DNA of 64,000 nt, from NCBI GenBank assembly GCA_963971425.1, contig OZ020517.1, positions 2,668,501 through 2,732,500 on the forward strand. The letters run 5' to 3'. The translations under genes and the position numbers were made by a program. Below, one piece after another: positions 10,610 to 25,719 of this stretch (its first letter is position 1; every line of letters starts with the position of its first letter). The notes under the pieces are model-generated. The model saw only the letters and a list, made by a program, of their open reading frames with translations, was not told the origin of the DNA and searched no databases. The stretch comes from Bryoerythrophyllum caledonicum (taxonomy: Eukaryota > Streptophyta > Bryopsida > Pottiales > Pottiaceae).

Positions 10610-11185
10610 ACTCTCGAATTGCATGAAATTTGTGAATTCAAGAGTCCAAATTTGCATACATACTAGAGTTTAACTCTTATATGTTTGAAGGTGCCACTGG
10701 TGGCCACAATATTCTACATGTATGGTATCATATTTTAACATGATAAGGTTCAGGTATTGAAATGCCATGCATTTCATGAATTTGGTGCTCAAATTGAAAT
10801 GTCAAATTCTTCATGCTCCTTTTCTTTCTGTATTTAGATCTTATCTTGGCTTTTTCATTTATTTCCTCTTCATGAAAGACTTTCAAAATAACTCTATTGT
10901 ACACATACTTTTCAAGAATGGGATCATAATGTAGAGTTACTAAACTATTGGAATACCTTAGAATGCATTATCAAAAATACCATATACACTCAAATGCAAT
11001 GAATACCTACAAATACAATGCCACAAATTATGTACTAGTATTTCATATACATGGAAATTGAAATTGGTCTAAAATTTGTCTCTAAAGACTCCAATGTTTT
11101 GTAAATGTTGATCTCCTTAATGACATGTAAATTTTTTGTTATAATTTGTATAAGTTTTGCAACATATTTTTATACAATCGAGTCC
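10610..11185 (+). repeat. Diverged fragments of the foldback MITE family
   Basis: From about 10940 the sequence follows the same order of blocks as 58250-58440: AATGCCACA-ATTATG, TTTCATA-ACATG, GTCTCTAAAGACT, TTTTGTAAATGTTGATCTC. A short piece of the 9324-9557 MITE family lies at 10690-10770. Confidence 0.55.
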
Positions 11186-12000
11186 ACCTCATACATTGGA
11201 GAATATTTTGGAACTATGAGTCCCATCCCCATACAACACGGAACTATACAAGGTGATACCTTAACGCCCATATCTATTCATTATTTTCATAGAACCACTA
11301 CTAAGATGGATGCAAAGGGGAAATAACGGATACACCTTTGGAACATCACAAGTCACCATAAACTCAGCCACTTATGCAAATGACCTTGCCGCTATAGCCG
11401 GTACACTTAAGTCACTACAAATATAACTCAATAAAATTGACAAATTTTGGGAGTGGTCTCGTATGGATGTTGGCATCCAAAAATGTGCTTCCACAAGATG
11501 TCCAAACAAATCCAAAATGAACCCGAGTGCATTCAAAGCACACATGCAAGCCGCCAACATAAAATATTGTAATCAACCCATCTTTATACTACATAAAAAC
11601 AAACCATACGTATATCTTGGCTCAAATCTTGTTCCCTCACTAAAATGGAAGATACAAATTCACACCGCTACCGCAAAACTTACCAAACAATGTAAAGAAC
11701 TAATAACATGCTCGGCTACTATGAAACAAATAATAAAAATGGTAGACACAGTACTTAGACTCGGAGTAGCTTACAGTTTTTACACAATCCCATAGTCTAT
11801 GCTCGCTATCAATAAATTAGACCAAAAAAATCATAGCTATACAAAAATCCATTTGTGGCCTCCCGAGAAGAAGAATAAGAATAAGAAGAACTCCGATCCT
11901 CGGGAGGGGGCCAAAGCAAATAAAGTGTCTGTTTGATCCACCACTAAACCAATGTCCACCATACAGAGGTTTAGCAGTATGGAACTACTCCCCCCTCTCA
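11180..12000 (+). mobile_element. LINE (non-LTR retrotransposon) reverse transcriptase fragment
   Basis: The plus strand encodes, in more than one frame, the palm-to-thumb part of a non-LTR reverse transcriptase. A QGDTLTPIS block lies near 11245, and an open stretch of 110 residues at 11463-11795 has MDVGIQKCASTRCP, FKAHMQAANI and YVYLGSNLVPSLKW, the order seen after the catalytic YxDD of I/Jockey-like LINEs. The catalytic motif region near 11370 is damaged by stops. The continuing homologous segment (RNase H) is not adjacent but lies 7.7 kb away at 19690-20175, with the gypsy fossil in between. Confidence 0.65.
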
Positions 12001-13672
12001 AGTGTAGATACTACGTAGCTTGTAACCAATAACCAGGGACCGTGGCCCAAAAAGTGCCACATGGCTCAGTTCCAAGACATGAATTTTGGAGGCTAATTGT
12101 GTGTTTTTTGAGAGGTTTTGAAGGAATACTATTTAGTTCGGGAAGACGTTGGTTATTTTCAATTTTCTGTTTGTATAAGAGCATGGACTTTTGTCACTCG
12201 ACGTGGCGTCGAGGGCCTCTCTGCATTGTAGTGTTTTAGCGTAGATTAGTTTTTCACTAATCTACGGGTTTAGGGATATACGGCGGCGCACCGCATTCAT
12301 CCGTGGATGATTTCCATCCATTCAGGGTTGTGTGTGTGCGTACAACGCTGCACATTTCCTTAACTTGATGTCTTTGTCAAGTCAAGCTTTGTAAGTGAGT
12401 TTGAGGGTGTTTTGTGATTATCTTTGGTTGTAAGTGATTGTTTATCATTTGTAAAGGCTCTGCATTCTCTTATACTACTTGTACTCGTTGATTCTCCCTT
12501 TGTACAATGCGAGACGCTTGACTACTCTTGTGATTTATTAGTTATTTACTTGAGAAAGATCCTTCCACGTTCCGCTCTTTAGTTCTAGAATTTGAGCTTA
12601 GATGAGTATAGAAAAAATTTGGGTGCTTAGATTGATGTTGTTGAGTGCGTCAAGGTGGAGGCAACGCAACAAACGGCGCTTGTATTGGACAATTTTTAAG
12701 CAAGATGTGAGTGGCGTAAGAATTGGAAGAAGAACAACTGCTGGACCTGAATCCACAATTTTTCATCCACTACGCAATTATCATCCACGATAGAATTTCA
12801 TCCACGGTCAATTTACATTTTTTTGCGAATTCATCCCCTACAGGCAGTTTTCATCCATTGTGCATGAAACTGTAATTTGGGCAAAATCCACTTAATTGTG
12901 AGTTAATATCTTCCAATATATGTGTACTTTCAATCCTGACTTCGGATTTGAGCTCTCTATAGGGATTTCTATCTAGTGGGAAGGGAAAATTCTAGTAGAA
13001 AAAGTTTTTCCAAAACCACATTTTGTGGGTTGTTAAAATAGAAGAAGATTAGTGTCTAAACTTTTGAGGTATATTACTAAGGCAATTTAACTCGGTCTTG
13101 AGTGAAATTTGCGCCTATTATTAATCGTTAATCCAATTTTGGTATTGGATTAGTGTTGAGCGCGTTTGTCACCTAATGTGTGATTTTCATTGAAGGACCT
13201 ATGTTTGTAAATATCGCGACCGCATTAGCTCGCTACCTCTTTAGTTTTAGATTTGGGAAATGACACCTTCGGATGTTTACCTTGTACTGTTGCATGTTTT
13301 TGCAACTAGTGACCATCCATTGCAGGCTGGTGCCAATGGCTCTGGTCATTTTTAATTTATGCTTTTATGTTGTTGGGGGAGAGGATCCGGTTTGATTTCT
13401 AGATTTTTGTGCGGTATGCCCCCCTTTGTTGCGGGCTTGTTGCCGGTGTTTTATGGTGGCTCCATTTCTTGTTGTCCCTAGATTGTAATAGACTACCATA
13501 GAGATAAAGTCGGGTTCATGGCTGGCAAGACCTTTTTATGTGGAGGATTGTGGTTGGACCTGTGCTAGTTAGAGGTGATGACCAGTGAACCACACAATTT
13601 TGTGGTTTTGCAGGTGCAAATTACCCTATCCTATCCTTATCCTTTAGATAGTACTCGTAGATAAATCTCGAG
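12000..13672 (+). other. Putative 5' non-coding part of the gypsy fossil
   Basis: No gene. It is likely to contain the leader, and perhaps a 5' LTR, of the gypsy copy, but no matching repeat exists at the other end, so borders cannot be fixed. At 12740-12870 the octamer TTTCATCC or close variants recurs five to six times. Confidence 0.35.
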
Positions 13673-16492
13673 ATGGTTTTTGTTTACGGTGAGTATTCGG
13701 AGTCGGTATTACAACTCCCCCTCATTAGACCACCCGAAGAGTGCTTCCACCGCAGACTTTGACCAATGTCGGATACCGACGAGGCTTTTGAGCTTGTTCT
13801 GGCGTTGCATACCGACCGTAGACTTTGGGTGTGAGGCATGGGCAAGTTTGACAATATAGAGGATGATATCGGTCATGTCGTGCAAGACAAGTTCTCGGGA
13901 CGGGATGGGGGCATCTCTTTGACCGATTAGCGGCTTTGATTCTATACTTGGATGATGGAGAAGTGCGAGCAGACGCTGTCGTTTAACGACTGACACGCGT
14001 TCAAATTACTGCCCCAAATCTTGGAGCTAGAGGCTCTTTAGACGTACAGGAGGGAAAATACGTAGCACGACGCACAATTGCGTCCCGTGAAGGAGTGTTC
14101 GGTTGCCCAACTTTTGACTTCCACCGAAGAGCCCAATGTAGAAGAAAGTTTCATTGGTGAGGACTCTAGGGGCAAGGGTGTTGCCATTGTTGGCGAACGG
14201 GCTTGCATGGAGGCAATGTTCTATTTGGCCGTAGCCACACGTGCAACATTGGTGGCGGTTGGCAATCCGCCAACCTTTGATCCACTGGCACAGTTCATGG
14301 CGCATCTGGAGGTGGAATACGGGGGATTCAGGCATGATCATATGCATCGCATTTAGGATTTCCTCCACGAGAAGGAGGATATCCCGTGTACCTATGTATA
14401 CCCGGTTGGCGCGGTTGTCAGCCGAGGCCAATGATGTGTTCACGGAGCGCTAGTTGGTGGAGATCTTTATTTTCAAGCTAGATAAGCGGATGATGGAGTT
14501 CATTGGTCCGCATCTTCGTTTCCAATATCATGGAAACACCTCTTTGGCATAGGCGTTCGCGGAGGTGAAATCGCTTGATAGAGCGCTGGACGTGAGCGAG
14601 ACCACGGATTTGGTCACATCACTGTTGGAGGCTTCCAAGCCCAAGAAGCTTGCTACAACTACTAGTAACTTGGCGGAGGCATAACCCAAAAAGGTTCTGC
14701 ATTGTTGGGCTAGGGGGGAGGCCGGTCATACCAAGGAGGACTCTAACTGCCCCAAGAAGAAGCAAACATGGGCAAGGAAGGCCAAGCCCAAGATTGAGGC
14801 GGCCAAGCTTGCAGAGAAGGTAGAGGGCAAGAATAAGAAGATTGTAACATGCTCTCACTATGGGAAGTCTAGCCACAGTGATGAGAGCTATTTTTTTCTT
14901 CACTAAGAGAAGTGCCTAGGATCTTCAACTACTGGTTCGGATGTGGCGAAGACACTTCAGGCCGAACTGGCGGAGCTAAAAAAGCAAATGAGCGCGATGG
15001 CCTCTTTGGAGCAAGTGGCCCCCACACGGCCTCCGGTAAAGGATCAAGGCTCATCTTTAGTCCTAGATTGCTACGTTGTATGGCGCTTCATGGGAGGAGG
15101 TGGCAGTAGTTGTTACTCGTGCTCAAACTACCGTACAAGCGGTGGCACCTTCTCCCTCTGAGTCGGGTAGTAGTGGTCGTCCACGCACACAGGCTTGCCG
15201 GACCACATTGGACAGTCTCGGCTACCTCTTTTGTTTAGTATCGCGGATACGGCCACTTCACATACCGCTCCTATTCCGACTCCGGTCCCATCGATTTCAT
15301 CCACTTATAGACATGCCACACACACGTTGGCATATAAGGTGATGTAGTTGCCGGTGTTTGCCGGTGTAGATTTTTGACACTGGATTTTCAATCATCCGGA
15401 GTATTCCATTTGGCCGGTAGTATGTTGGAGGGCAAGGTGCCCATGCCATCATAGGAGGTGTCCCAAGCAGTGACGACTCCATCCACCAGGGAGGATTTGG
15501 TGGTAATGTGGGCCAAGTTGACGACGGACTCTATTTTCGCGTTTAAGGCCAACGCTACTCCAAGTAGTACAAAACTGGGAAAAAAAACCGCAACTCCTAA
15601 TCGTGCACAATTTTTTTTCCACTTTTGTACTAGTGTTCTACACCTATGGAGTAGTCTTCCGAGAATCACTCCTTGATCTTTGTCCAAGTGTCTTATTTAT
15701 ATGATGTTGTAGGGCAGTCGGCACGGCAGCGACGCAGTGTGCGTCTAGGGATGGTACGCTTGGTGAATGACAACATAGTCATTGTGGTTGGCCATCATAC
15801 GGTAAGCCTACTCAAGCTACCCCCCTCCGTGTCATGTTGAACTCCGGAGCTCAGCCAATATTGATTAACAAACATCTAACCTAGCATTTGAATTTAGGTG
15901 CTTCAGATCTCGAGCCTTGCCTATTTACGATTGTTACATCCGTGTATGGCATGGAGAAGGCAATGGGATACACCCGACATCCGTTGTAGTTGATGTTCGG
16001 CGTGGGATCTGGTCCATTATTCTCCCACGTATCTTTCCAGTGCGCTGTGGCTGATGCCACCAACAAGGACATTTTGGTGGATCAGTAAGCGTTTTATCCA
16101 CTCGATTTTAGAGTGGATAACTAGACGGAGGAGGCGTGGATTAGGCCTGGGTGGTCTACCGGTGATGGCAAAAAATAGCCCATTCCGGTTGTCTTTGCAG
16201 CTAGCACGGTGACTTCCACAGTGGATGCTATGTTTGAGTGCAGTGTCTTGGCATTTGGTTTGCCATGTGGTTCTACGATTTTGGAAGAGCCATATGCTTT
16301 TATGTTGGGGGTAGTAGAATCACATGAGCATAGATCAATGGAGATCCCTGCACGTCATTGCAAGGATCCACGTCCCCCTTGGGGAACCCAGTTGGAGCTC
16401 ATATGTCGCAGTCGCGAGATCGCGGACGCTTTTGATGCTCCACATTTCTTAGTGGACTCTTGCACTCCGTTGGTAGCTTGTCTAAGGTAGAC

Positions 16493-17021
16493 GCACCGGA
16501 TTCCGATCGGCCACCCAATTCCAATCAATAGAGTATGCATGGAATAAATGGTAAATGCATGAAATGGTGCATGAAGTGACCCAAAACCAATAACTCAAAA
16601 TATGAAAACACCAGTCATTATTGGCATTGGGTCATGAAGTGTGCAATTTTGGGTTGCTCCACCTCAATTGAGCTCTCATTGGTGGCCCTGCCTCGAAAGT
16701 CAAACAAGGCCAATCGGCATTGGGTACCCTCCATGAGTTGGTTATCCATGGTATGTCTTCTCTCTTTTACTCACTCTCACTTGTTGGCATTCGGCAAAGA
16801 AGGGAACCAAATCTCTCCTACTCTAGAGTTTGATTATTGGCTCCGGTGGTTTTTGGGCTTTTAGATTCTATATCGATTCCAAATTTTGTGATTAAATTTG
16901 AAAATATATTTGTTGAGTTTCATTCCTGATTCCGCACCTTTCTACATAAATGTTTTTGACATACAATGTCATTTGAGTCCCCAACTGGCTTAAGTGATCG
17001 GAATTAGGTGCCTCTACCTAA
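16493..17021. mobile_element. AGGTAGAGG MITE copy 1, 525 bp, inside the gypsy fossil
   Basis: Inverted ends begin AGGTAGACGCACCGGATTC (left, 16495) and, inverted from the right, AGGTAGAGGCACCTAATTC (to 17019). A TA precedes the left end. A second copy in opposite orientation lies at 25720-26250 and matches over its whole length, which fixes both borders. Confidence 0.8.
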
Positions 17022-17990
17022 ATCAGTGGCGACCACCGGATGAGGGTATTTCCCTTGCGGAGATATTTGCCGCTATCAGTACGGGGTTTACTGCTGTCTT
17101 GGAGGCCGTGCTCAAGGTACACCGGTTCATGCACGTGAATAATGCCTTTGCAGCCAACCGTGTCGCTCACCATCTCATTCAGCCTCTTTTGGCGTTGTAT
17201 CCGGAGCACTTACCACCTTTTGCCATTCGAGGATGTTTTGGCAAGTTGGCATATGATGTGACATTGATCAGTGAGGATGATTTGTGCCGGTTAGGTCACG
17301 TGGACTTGGTGATTGCCAGATGGCCTTGCCAAAGCCATTCACGGACAGGTAGTGGACGTGGCTTGGATGATCGACGATCGAGGCTCTTTGCCAATTTGCT
17401 CAAGTTCATCCAGTGGTGGATTATTCACCAATCGATGCCACCGGGGTACATCTTTGAGAATGTACCCCCATTTGAGGATACATGGACAAAGGTACGTGAG
17501 GATGGAATATACATCCATCGCTTTCTTCGTCACCCCACATTTGTTGATGCCGCGGCGTTGGGCTCTTACGCCCATCGACCACGTTGGATTTGAACCAACA
17601 TGGCATCAATGGCGACACTCACCTTTGCACTTGCTCAAGTGCAACAATCCGTGCGCCGCGAGGTTGATGACATCTTGGACGACCACCGTGTTTCCACGGA
17701 GATTATTAAAGATGATGAGCCACCATTGGCCGTGTGAACAGTGAACCGCGTTGGATTCACTCGGAGGGCATTTCCCACATTGATGTGCTATCCTCAGTCC
17801 TTTGCCTTTATGATACGCGATCCAGGCATGGTTTGGAATTCTTTTTCCCAAACATACGAGGAGCCTTCTACCGATGAGAGGGAGCAGGCGATGGACTTTC
17901 TGATAGGCACCACCGCTGCATCGGATCTCTCTGAGGGCTAGCGTTGTTATTTATTGGCTCAAGCTATTGACCTCAACACTCTTGTTTGGG
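17020..17990 (+). other. Cytosine-C5 DNA methyltransferase domain within the gypsy fossil
   Basis: The block order is that of C5 methyltransferases. A SAM-binding-like segment (EIFAAISTGFTAVLEAVL) is followed by MHVNNAFAANRVAHH, then motif IV with the catalytic Cys (ARWPCQSHS), then GRGLDDRRSRLFANLL, motif VI (YIFENVPP), and a GSYAHRPRW block like motif VIII. The downstream segment at 17740-17990 has EPSTDEREQAMDFLIGTTA, which fits the C-terminal motif IX-X region. The PCQ motif resembles classical and bacterial-type enzymes rather than the PCN of DRM/DNMT3 types; this is a reading by eye. The domain sits between protease and reverse transcriptase and is presumed to have travelled as part of the polyprotein. 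It is a fossil here. Confidence 0.8.
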
Positions 17991-19689
17991 TTTGTAGCCT
18001 CTATTTTGTCGTTCAGCACCGTTCGCATGACCATCGATGCATGTTTGGGGTAGACTCTATTGGTTAGGAGGTAGTGGTGCCATATCTTACAAAGATCAAG
18101 GAAGCAGAGTTTTTTTTTGAATACGCATGCAGCTGAGGAGCTTTATGCTCAGCATGTCTTTGCAGCCTTGGCCGAGGGCTTTGGTCAAGACAATGCTCGA
18201 GATATCTTTTCCAGATTTTATCATCACGACACAAGATTTTTTGTGGATCCCATGAGTCAGGATTCTGGGGGCATGAAGGTCATCTCTGCTACCAAGTAGC
18301 AATCATCAGCCATGCCGGTATGCGGTGAGTCTCCTATGGTGGAGAAGGAGACCACAGATTTTGATGATTTGCCTTTGGATTTGGAGCCATATCTTACCGG
18401 TGCAGAGGCAAGGAGGATACGAGCGTTTATACGTTCGTATCGTTGTTTCCATGATTTGGAGGGATATAGAGGCAATCCCATTCATATTCAGTTGGAGGAC
18501 GACCATTGGATCTACTGACAACCGTACAAGCTTAGTCTTTCAGAGAAAGTTGGGGTCCAGACTCGTTGTCAGGAGTTGTTGGCCACCAGCTTGATTGAGC
18601 TCTCTAACGGCGAGTACGCTTGTGCCACGATTATGCCATCGAAGAAGGATATCTTTGACAATTAGACGGAGAAGCGGATGTGTAGGAATTATAAGTAGGT
18701 CAATTGCAAGACCAAGTCGGATCGGTATCCCATGCCCATGAGGGAGGAGTTGTTTGATGTGGTGGGCCACGCTAGAGTATTTAGTACTTTAGATTTGCGG
18801 TTTGGTTACCACCAGTTACCATTGATGGTGGATGATGGGATGAAGACTGCATTTAGGGGAGTTGATCAGGATGGGAGAGATCAACTCTATCATTGGAAGT
18901 TTCTCCCATTTGGCCTCAACAACGCACCTGCTGAGTTTTAGAGGGTGATGGACCGGGTGTTGACCGATTTACCGTTTGTCTGATGCTACATTGATGATGT
19001 TATCATTTTAGTAGGAGCCCATTACAACATGTGAGGAATCTTTAGGTGGTGTTTGAAAGGTAACGGCAATTAGGCTTGCGTTTGCACCATGGTAAGTGCA
19101 AGTTTTTTCATGATCGGTTGCCATATTTGGAACATATGATCGTTCTAGGGGGTCTTGGCGTACAATAGGCCAAGATTGATGCATTGCAGAAGATTCCTGC
19201 CCCAATCGATGTGTCCCACCTTTGAGCTTTTTTGTGGCTTGGCAAATTACTATCGCTGGTTTGTCAATAAATTTAGCTTGATTGCCAAGTCGTTAACTAT
19301 TCTCATGGAGAAGGATCAACCATGGACTTGTGGACAAGAGAAGCAGCGGGCGTTTGCTACTTTGAAGCTAAAGCTCAATTTAGTGCTTGTGCTGCGGCTT
19401 CCGGATGCTACACGACCCTTTCAGTTGCACAAGGACTGGAGTGTTGTGGGACTGGGGCTGTGTTCACTCAGAAAGATGATGAGGGACGTGGCCTGTGGGT
19501 ACGTTGTGGCGTTTGCTTCTAGGAGCAACAACAACGGGTAGTCCAACTATTTGTCCTATGAAGGAGAGACTTGGGCCACGGTTTGGGCCATTGCTCATTA
19601 TAGGCCCTATTTTTATGGGCAACGTTTTACATTTGTGACCGACCATCAACCTTTGAAGTGGAGATGGAGTCAGACAAGCCTCAGCCAAT

Positions 19690-20175
19690 AGAGGCCAGTA
19701 GCTGTCCCAACCTAAATATGCAAACGCAACACACATCCACTATGGTACATCACCGCCACCCTACATATCATGACTATATCCCCTTAAACTTTGATCCCCC
19801 ATATAGTTACTATTTGGATGGTTCCTTCAAAGAACCAACGAAAGCAAGCTTCACACATTGGCATAGAGAAAAAGTAGGATATGGCATATACAACTCCACC
19901 AAAGAAGTAAAAATCTCCAAAAGATTACATGGACTTTAAAATATCTTTAGAGCAAAAATGATGGCCCTCCATACAACACTCCAAATTATTACTACGCAAT
20001 ATGCAAATGAACCAACACACATCTTTATAGATTGTATAAACAAATTGTATCTATTAAACACAAAAATAACACACCCTACCTTCCACAATAGCCATCCCAA
20101 CTAAGCCATGCTGACATCTATGGTTCAAATGCTACAAAACGACACACAAATAACAACCCTCCATGAAATTAGAGC
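19690..20175 (+). mobile_element. LINE RNase H-domain fragment
   Basis: The plus strand encodes YYLDGSFKEP, GYGIYNSTKE, KRLHGL, IFRAKMMALHTTLQ, IFIDCINKLYLLNTKI and HPTFHNSHPN, then LHEIRA. This is the order of an RNase H domain of the kind that follows the reverse transcriptase in I-like LINEs. The FRA-E position normally holding the catalytic Glu reads Lys, and stops interrupt the frame. It is probably the continuation of the fragment at 11180-12000. Confidence 0.65.
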
Positions 20176-20179
20176 ATGT

Positions 20180-20955
20180 CAATGTAGGATTTTGGAGTCA
20201 AATTTTGAAAATTTACTAAATTAAGAAATTGTCCTATAACTATGGACATCTTTGTTTCCCCCTTTCATTTTTTTTGGCATACCTCTCTTTTCGAGCTTGG
20301 ATTATAACCATTTTCTCTAACATATTTTTTGAATCATCTACATTTGTGAGGGGGCATATTTCAAATCTAAGAGGAGTTCATGATTTGCAAATGATAGTGT
20401 TGTGCTAATATATTGCATTAATTTGGTGTAGGGTTGGTCAAATTAAGTCTTAATAAATATTGTTGTTATTTGGATACAATGGGTATCAAAGGATATGATA
20501 AAGGTATTATGTGGGTATTGCAAAGGTGTCAATTGGATATCACCATAGCATTACATGGGTATCATATAGGCATCACCTGGATATCACCTAGGTAAATCCC
20601 TGGAAATTTCCCAAAGAGACATGCACTCTCTGTTTTGAATTAATTATGTAAAAAATTGACCATTGGGTATGGTAGTGCATGCGGAGTATGAAAATTTGTT
20701 GCTTTTAACAATATTAGTACATATTTTATTTGAGTTCGTGAGTGTTAATCAGAGTCTCAAAATCCAATATTGATTCAACATATATTCCGCAACGCTATCT
20801 ATGAGCAATCTAGATTGATTCATATTTTTGAAACGTGCGACTCCATTGTCTTTCTCACGCTTTGTCAACAATGTTGGCAAGCACTAGAATGCGCATGACT
20901 TGGTTGAAGTTGTAGCTTGGAGCATCATGATTAAGTCCTCCTAGAAGTCCAACTT
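20180..20955. other. Non-coding interval with ATATCACC-type repeats
   Basis: AT-rich, no gene. At 20470-20600 short units such as GGGTATCA and GGATATCACC recur; a related run (GGGTATCACCTGAGCATTACATG) occurs at 26425-26480. Confidence 0.5.
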
Positions 20956-20961
20956 ACAAAG

Positions 20962-21394
20962 CTAACGTAAGATGTAACATACATACTTGCAATACATCCA
21001 TTTCCCCTTCTTCTCCAAAGTCTCCGATTGCATCTTCAAGAAATCAGGGCATGAACACCCCAAGAGGCCTGTGAAGGTGATGCAATAGGACTTGTTTTTT
21101 CCTGTGACAAGGGTGATAACGCAACCCCATGGTGGATACGGTAGGGCGTTGAATTTGGAGACGTAGCAGTTTTTCATAAGAGCAACGCTTGACCACTTGT
21201 TGCGTTACTCAATCAAGGGAGGATCCATCGATTAAAGAATTGCAGAGCCATGACAAAAGGTGTCGCTTGAAGTCGGGTTTGGAAGAACGGGAAAGTGCAA
21301 ACACTGAAGGAACATGTCTATAGACAATTGGAATCTTCTTTTCAACAAAGGAATTGTGTTTCTTTAGAACTAGTTTGTTATTTTGTCTTCTCAT
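20962..21394 (-). pseudogene. SWIM-type zinc-finger gene fragment
   Basis: Two minus-strand open pieces, 21394-21209 and 21177-20962, are out of frame with each other. The second has YCITFTGLLGCSCPDFLKM followed by EKKGKWMYCKYVCYILR, matching the SWIM pattern C-x-C...C-x-H except that the final His is Tyr. SWIM fingers are common in MULE/FAR1-type transposases and related DNA-binding proteins. With no start, a frameshift and a changed ligand, it is best read as a decayed transposon-related gene; the parent family is not certain. Confidence 0.55.
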
Positions 21395-21674
21395 CGGACT
21401 TTTAATCTGTTGACATCATCATCGTAGTTTTGTTTCCCATTTTATCTTGGTATGTAATGTCAAATGAATTACTAAATGTAGGTTCCAGTTTAATCCAATG
21501 ATCAATCCATTCTTCAATTATCACATCATTTTAATAAACTTCCACATTATTCATTGCCAGAACCTGAACAAGGTGGGACATGGTGAAACCTTGCCTCAAA
21601 ACTTTTTTGTTACACTCAAAGGAGAAAGAAGTCTACAAATTCTCAGGAGAAAAAGATCATGTGAAAACACAGGT

Positions 21675-22150
21675 TCAGAGCACCTCCACCGCGAGCCCCC
21701 AATCCCGGCAGACCTATCAGGTTTGGTGGATCTGGGGGAATATGCTCCCCCACCGCGCTGATCGGGGCCGCCAAACCGGTCAGGTGGGATGGAGGGAGTT
21801 GGGAGCAAGCCCGGAAAAAGAGAGAATATGGCGGGCGATTGAAAATTTCACCGGGGCTGGGCCACCAATTTGGTTCTAGCACGTGGTGGAGCAACAATGA
21901 CTGTTGGAGTGGCTGCCACTGACAATACATTCACTTACGCATTTTTGCATTATTTACTTCCCCTTGGACTTTCCATAGCAGAACCCGCAACAGGGCTTTT
22001 ATTATGAGGGACAGGTTTCCAGGCCGGATAACCTTGCTCCCGGCTGGCGCTACACCAAGCGCCCTGCAGCCCGACCGCGGGGTAGGGTTCAGGCCTAAAA
22101 CCTAGGGCGGTCTCCACAGGGCTGGCGCGTCCCTGGTGGAGGTGCTCTCA
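21675..22150. mobile_element. GC-rich MITE with GAGCACCTCCACC ends, 470 bp
   Basis: Inverted ends GAGCACCTCCACC at 21678 and 22147, with TCA on both outer sides (21675-21677 and 22148-22150) as a possible 3-bp target duplication. The interior is GC-rich and lacks coding capacity. It lies about 390 bp beyond the MIPS stop codon. Confidence 0.7.
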
Positions 22151-22537
22151 GCTTTTCAAATTACACTACGCAAACTGTAAAGAGTGTATTTGATTGATAC
22201 CCCGCGGGGACAAGTACACAATGGAGCTTTGCATCTCATATCCTCTAGTGTACTCTTATTCAAGTAAAAAGATCCTGGCCTCAGCATACCCTACTGGATC
22301 GACAGTCTTGGCCCCCTACCACCATGCCAGCCGCGGCATATCACAACCACAAAATGAATTACAGGCTACTCTACAGCAAACCAAGGCGGGGACAGTGGTG
22401 AGATACTTTACACCTGAGTGAATGGATTCCTTTTTGCACCATCTGAATGTGGTACTAGGCCGAAGGAAACGTGCGATTTCGTTGAGCGAGTATGATCCAG
22501 GCTGCTTCTTCTTTTCCTTCTTCGGACCATTCCTTCT

Positions 22538-25278
<2,741 letters not shown>

Positions 25279-25460
25279 GTTGATCGAGTGCGGAAGGAAT
25301 CCTCACACCTGCAATGCTCTCGGAGTAAGTCTCGCGATGTGGAATGAGAGAGCGAGAGAGTGCGAGACTGGAGGCGCTGCAAGATGGCTGTGCAGGCGAG
25401 TCTGCGAGATGGCTTTAAAGGGGAGTACGAGATGCCTTTAAAGCCAGGAATCCGAATTTG
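25279..25460 (-). promoter_or_regulatory. MIPS 5' leader and putative core promoter
   Basis: Upstream of the MIPS ATG (minus strand) is a CT-rich leader (25325-25370). At 25405-25445 there are two copies of CTTTAAAG(G/C)CATCTCG about 28 bp apart. CTTTAAAG could serve as a TATA-like element; this is inference only. Confidence 0.35.
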
Positions 25461-25719
25461 GGACCCTGATCGCATCAAATTCTTGCCAAGTGACGCGCGT
25501 GTGTGGAGGCTCTACAGTATTTGGTTGATTTCGGTGCATTTTGGAGGTGGATCTAGGGCCATTGTAGATAGATGTCGCATAACATTCTTAGCCTCCGCTT
25601 GTTTGGTGCCAACATGTGACGGGGAGTTTCGCAGTAATGGGACGCGCACTGGCAGAGTGCTTGAATTTTGTTGGCAGATGGGAGTTCCTCCTGAGTTGGA
25701 TTTTAGGGGGTTGGATGAG

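Larger units (their letters stand above)
13673..19680 (+). mobile_element. Ty3/gypsy LTR retrotransposon fossil carrying a DNA methyltransferase domain
   Basis: An old, heavily broken copy with well over ten breaks, lacking the integrase end and a recognisable 3' LTR. Parts in order on the plus strand: gag-like region 13673-14900 with a zinc-knuckle-like Cys/His cluster near 14700; a protease-like region about 15740-16080; an unassigned linker; a cytosine-C5 methyltransferase domain 17020-17990; reverse transcriptase about 18360-19010 (LDLRFGYHQLP and a YIDD block); RNase H about 19200-19680 (VTDHQPLKW). A 525-bp MITE (16495-17019) has inserted just before the methyltransferase domain. The element lies between two pieces of a LINE and probably inserted into it. 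No age can be computed without LTR pairs; the decay suggests it is old. Confidence 0.8.

Noticed and set aside
12000-13672. A defined 5' LTR for the gypsy fossil
   Set aside because: No second copy of any part of this stretch was found on the 3' side, so LTR borders cannot be supported.
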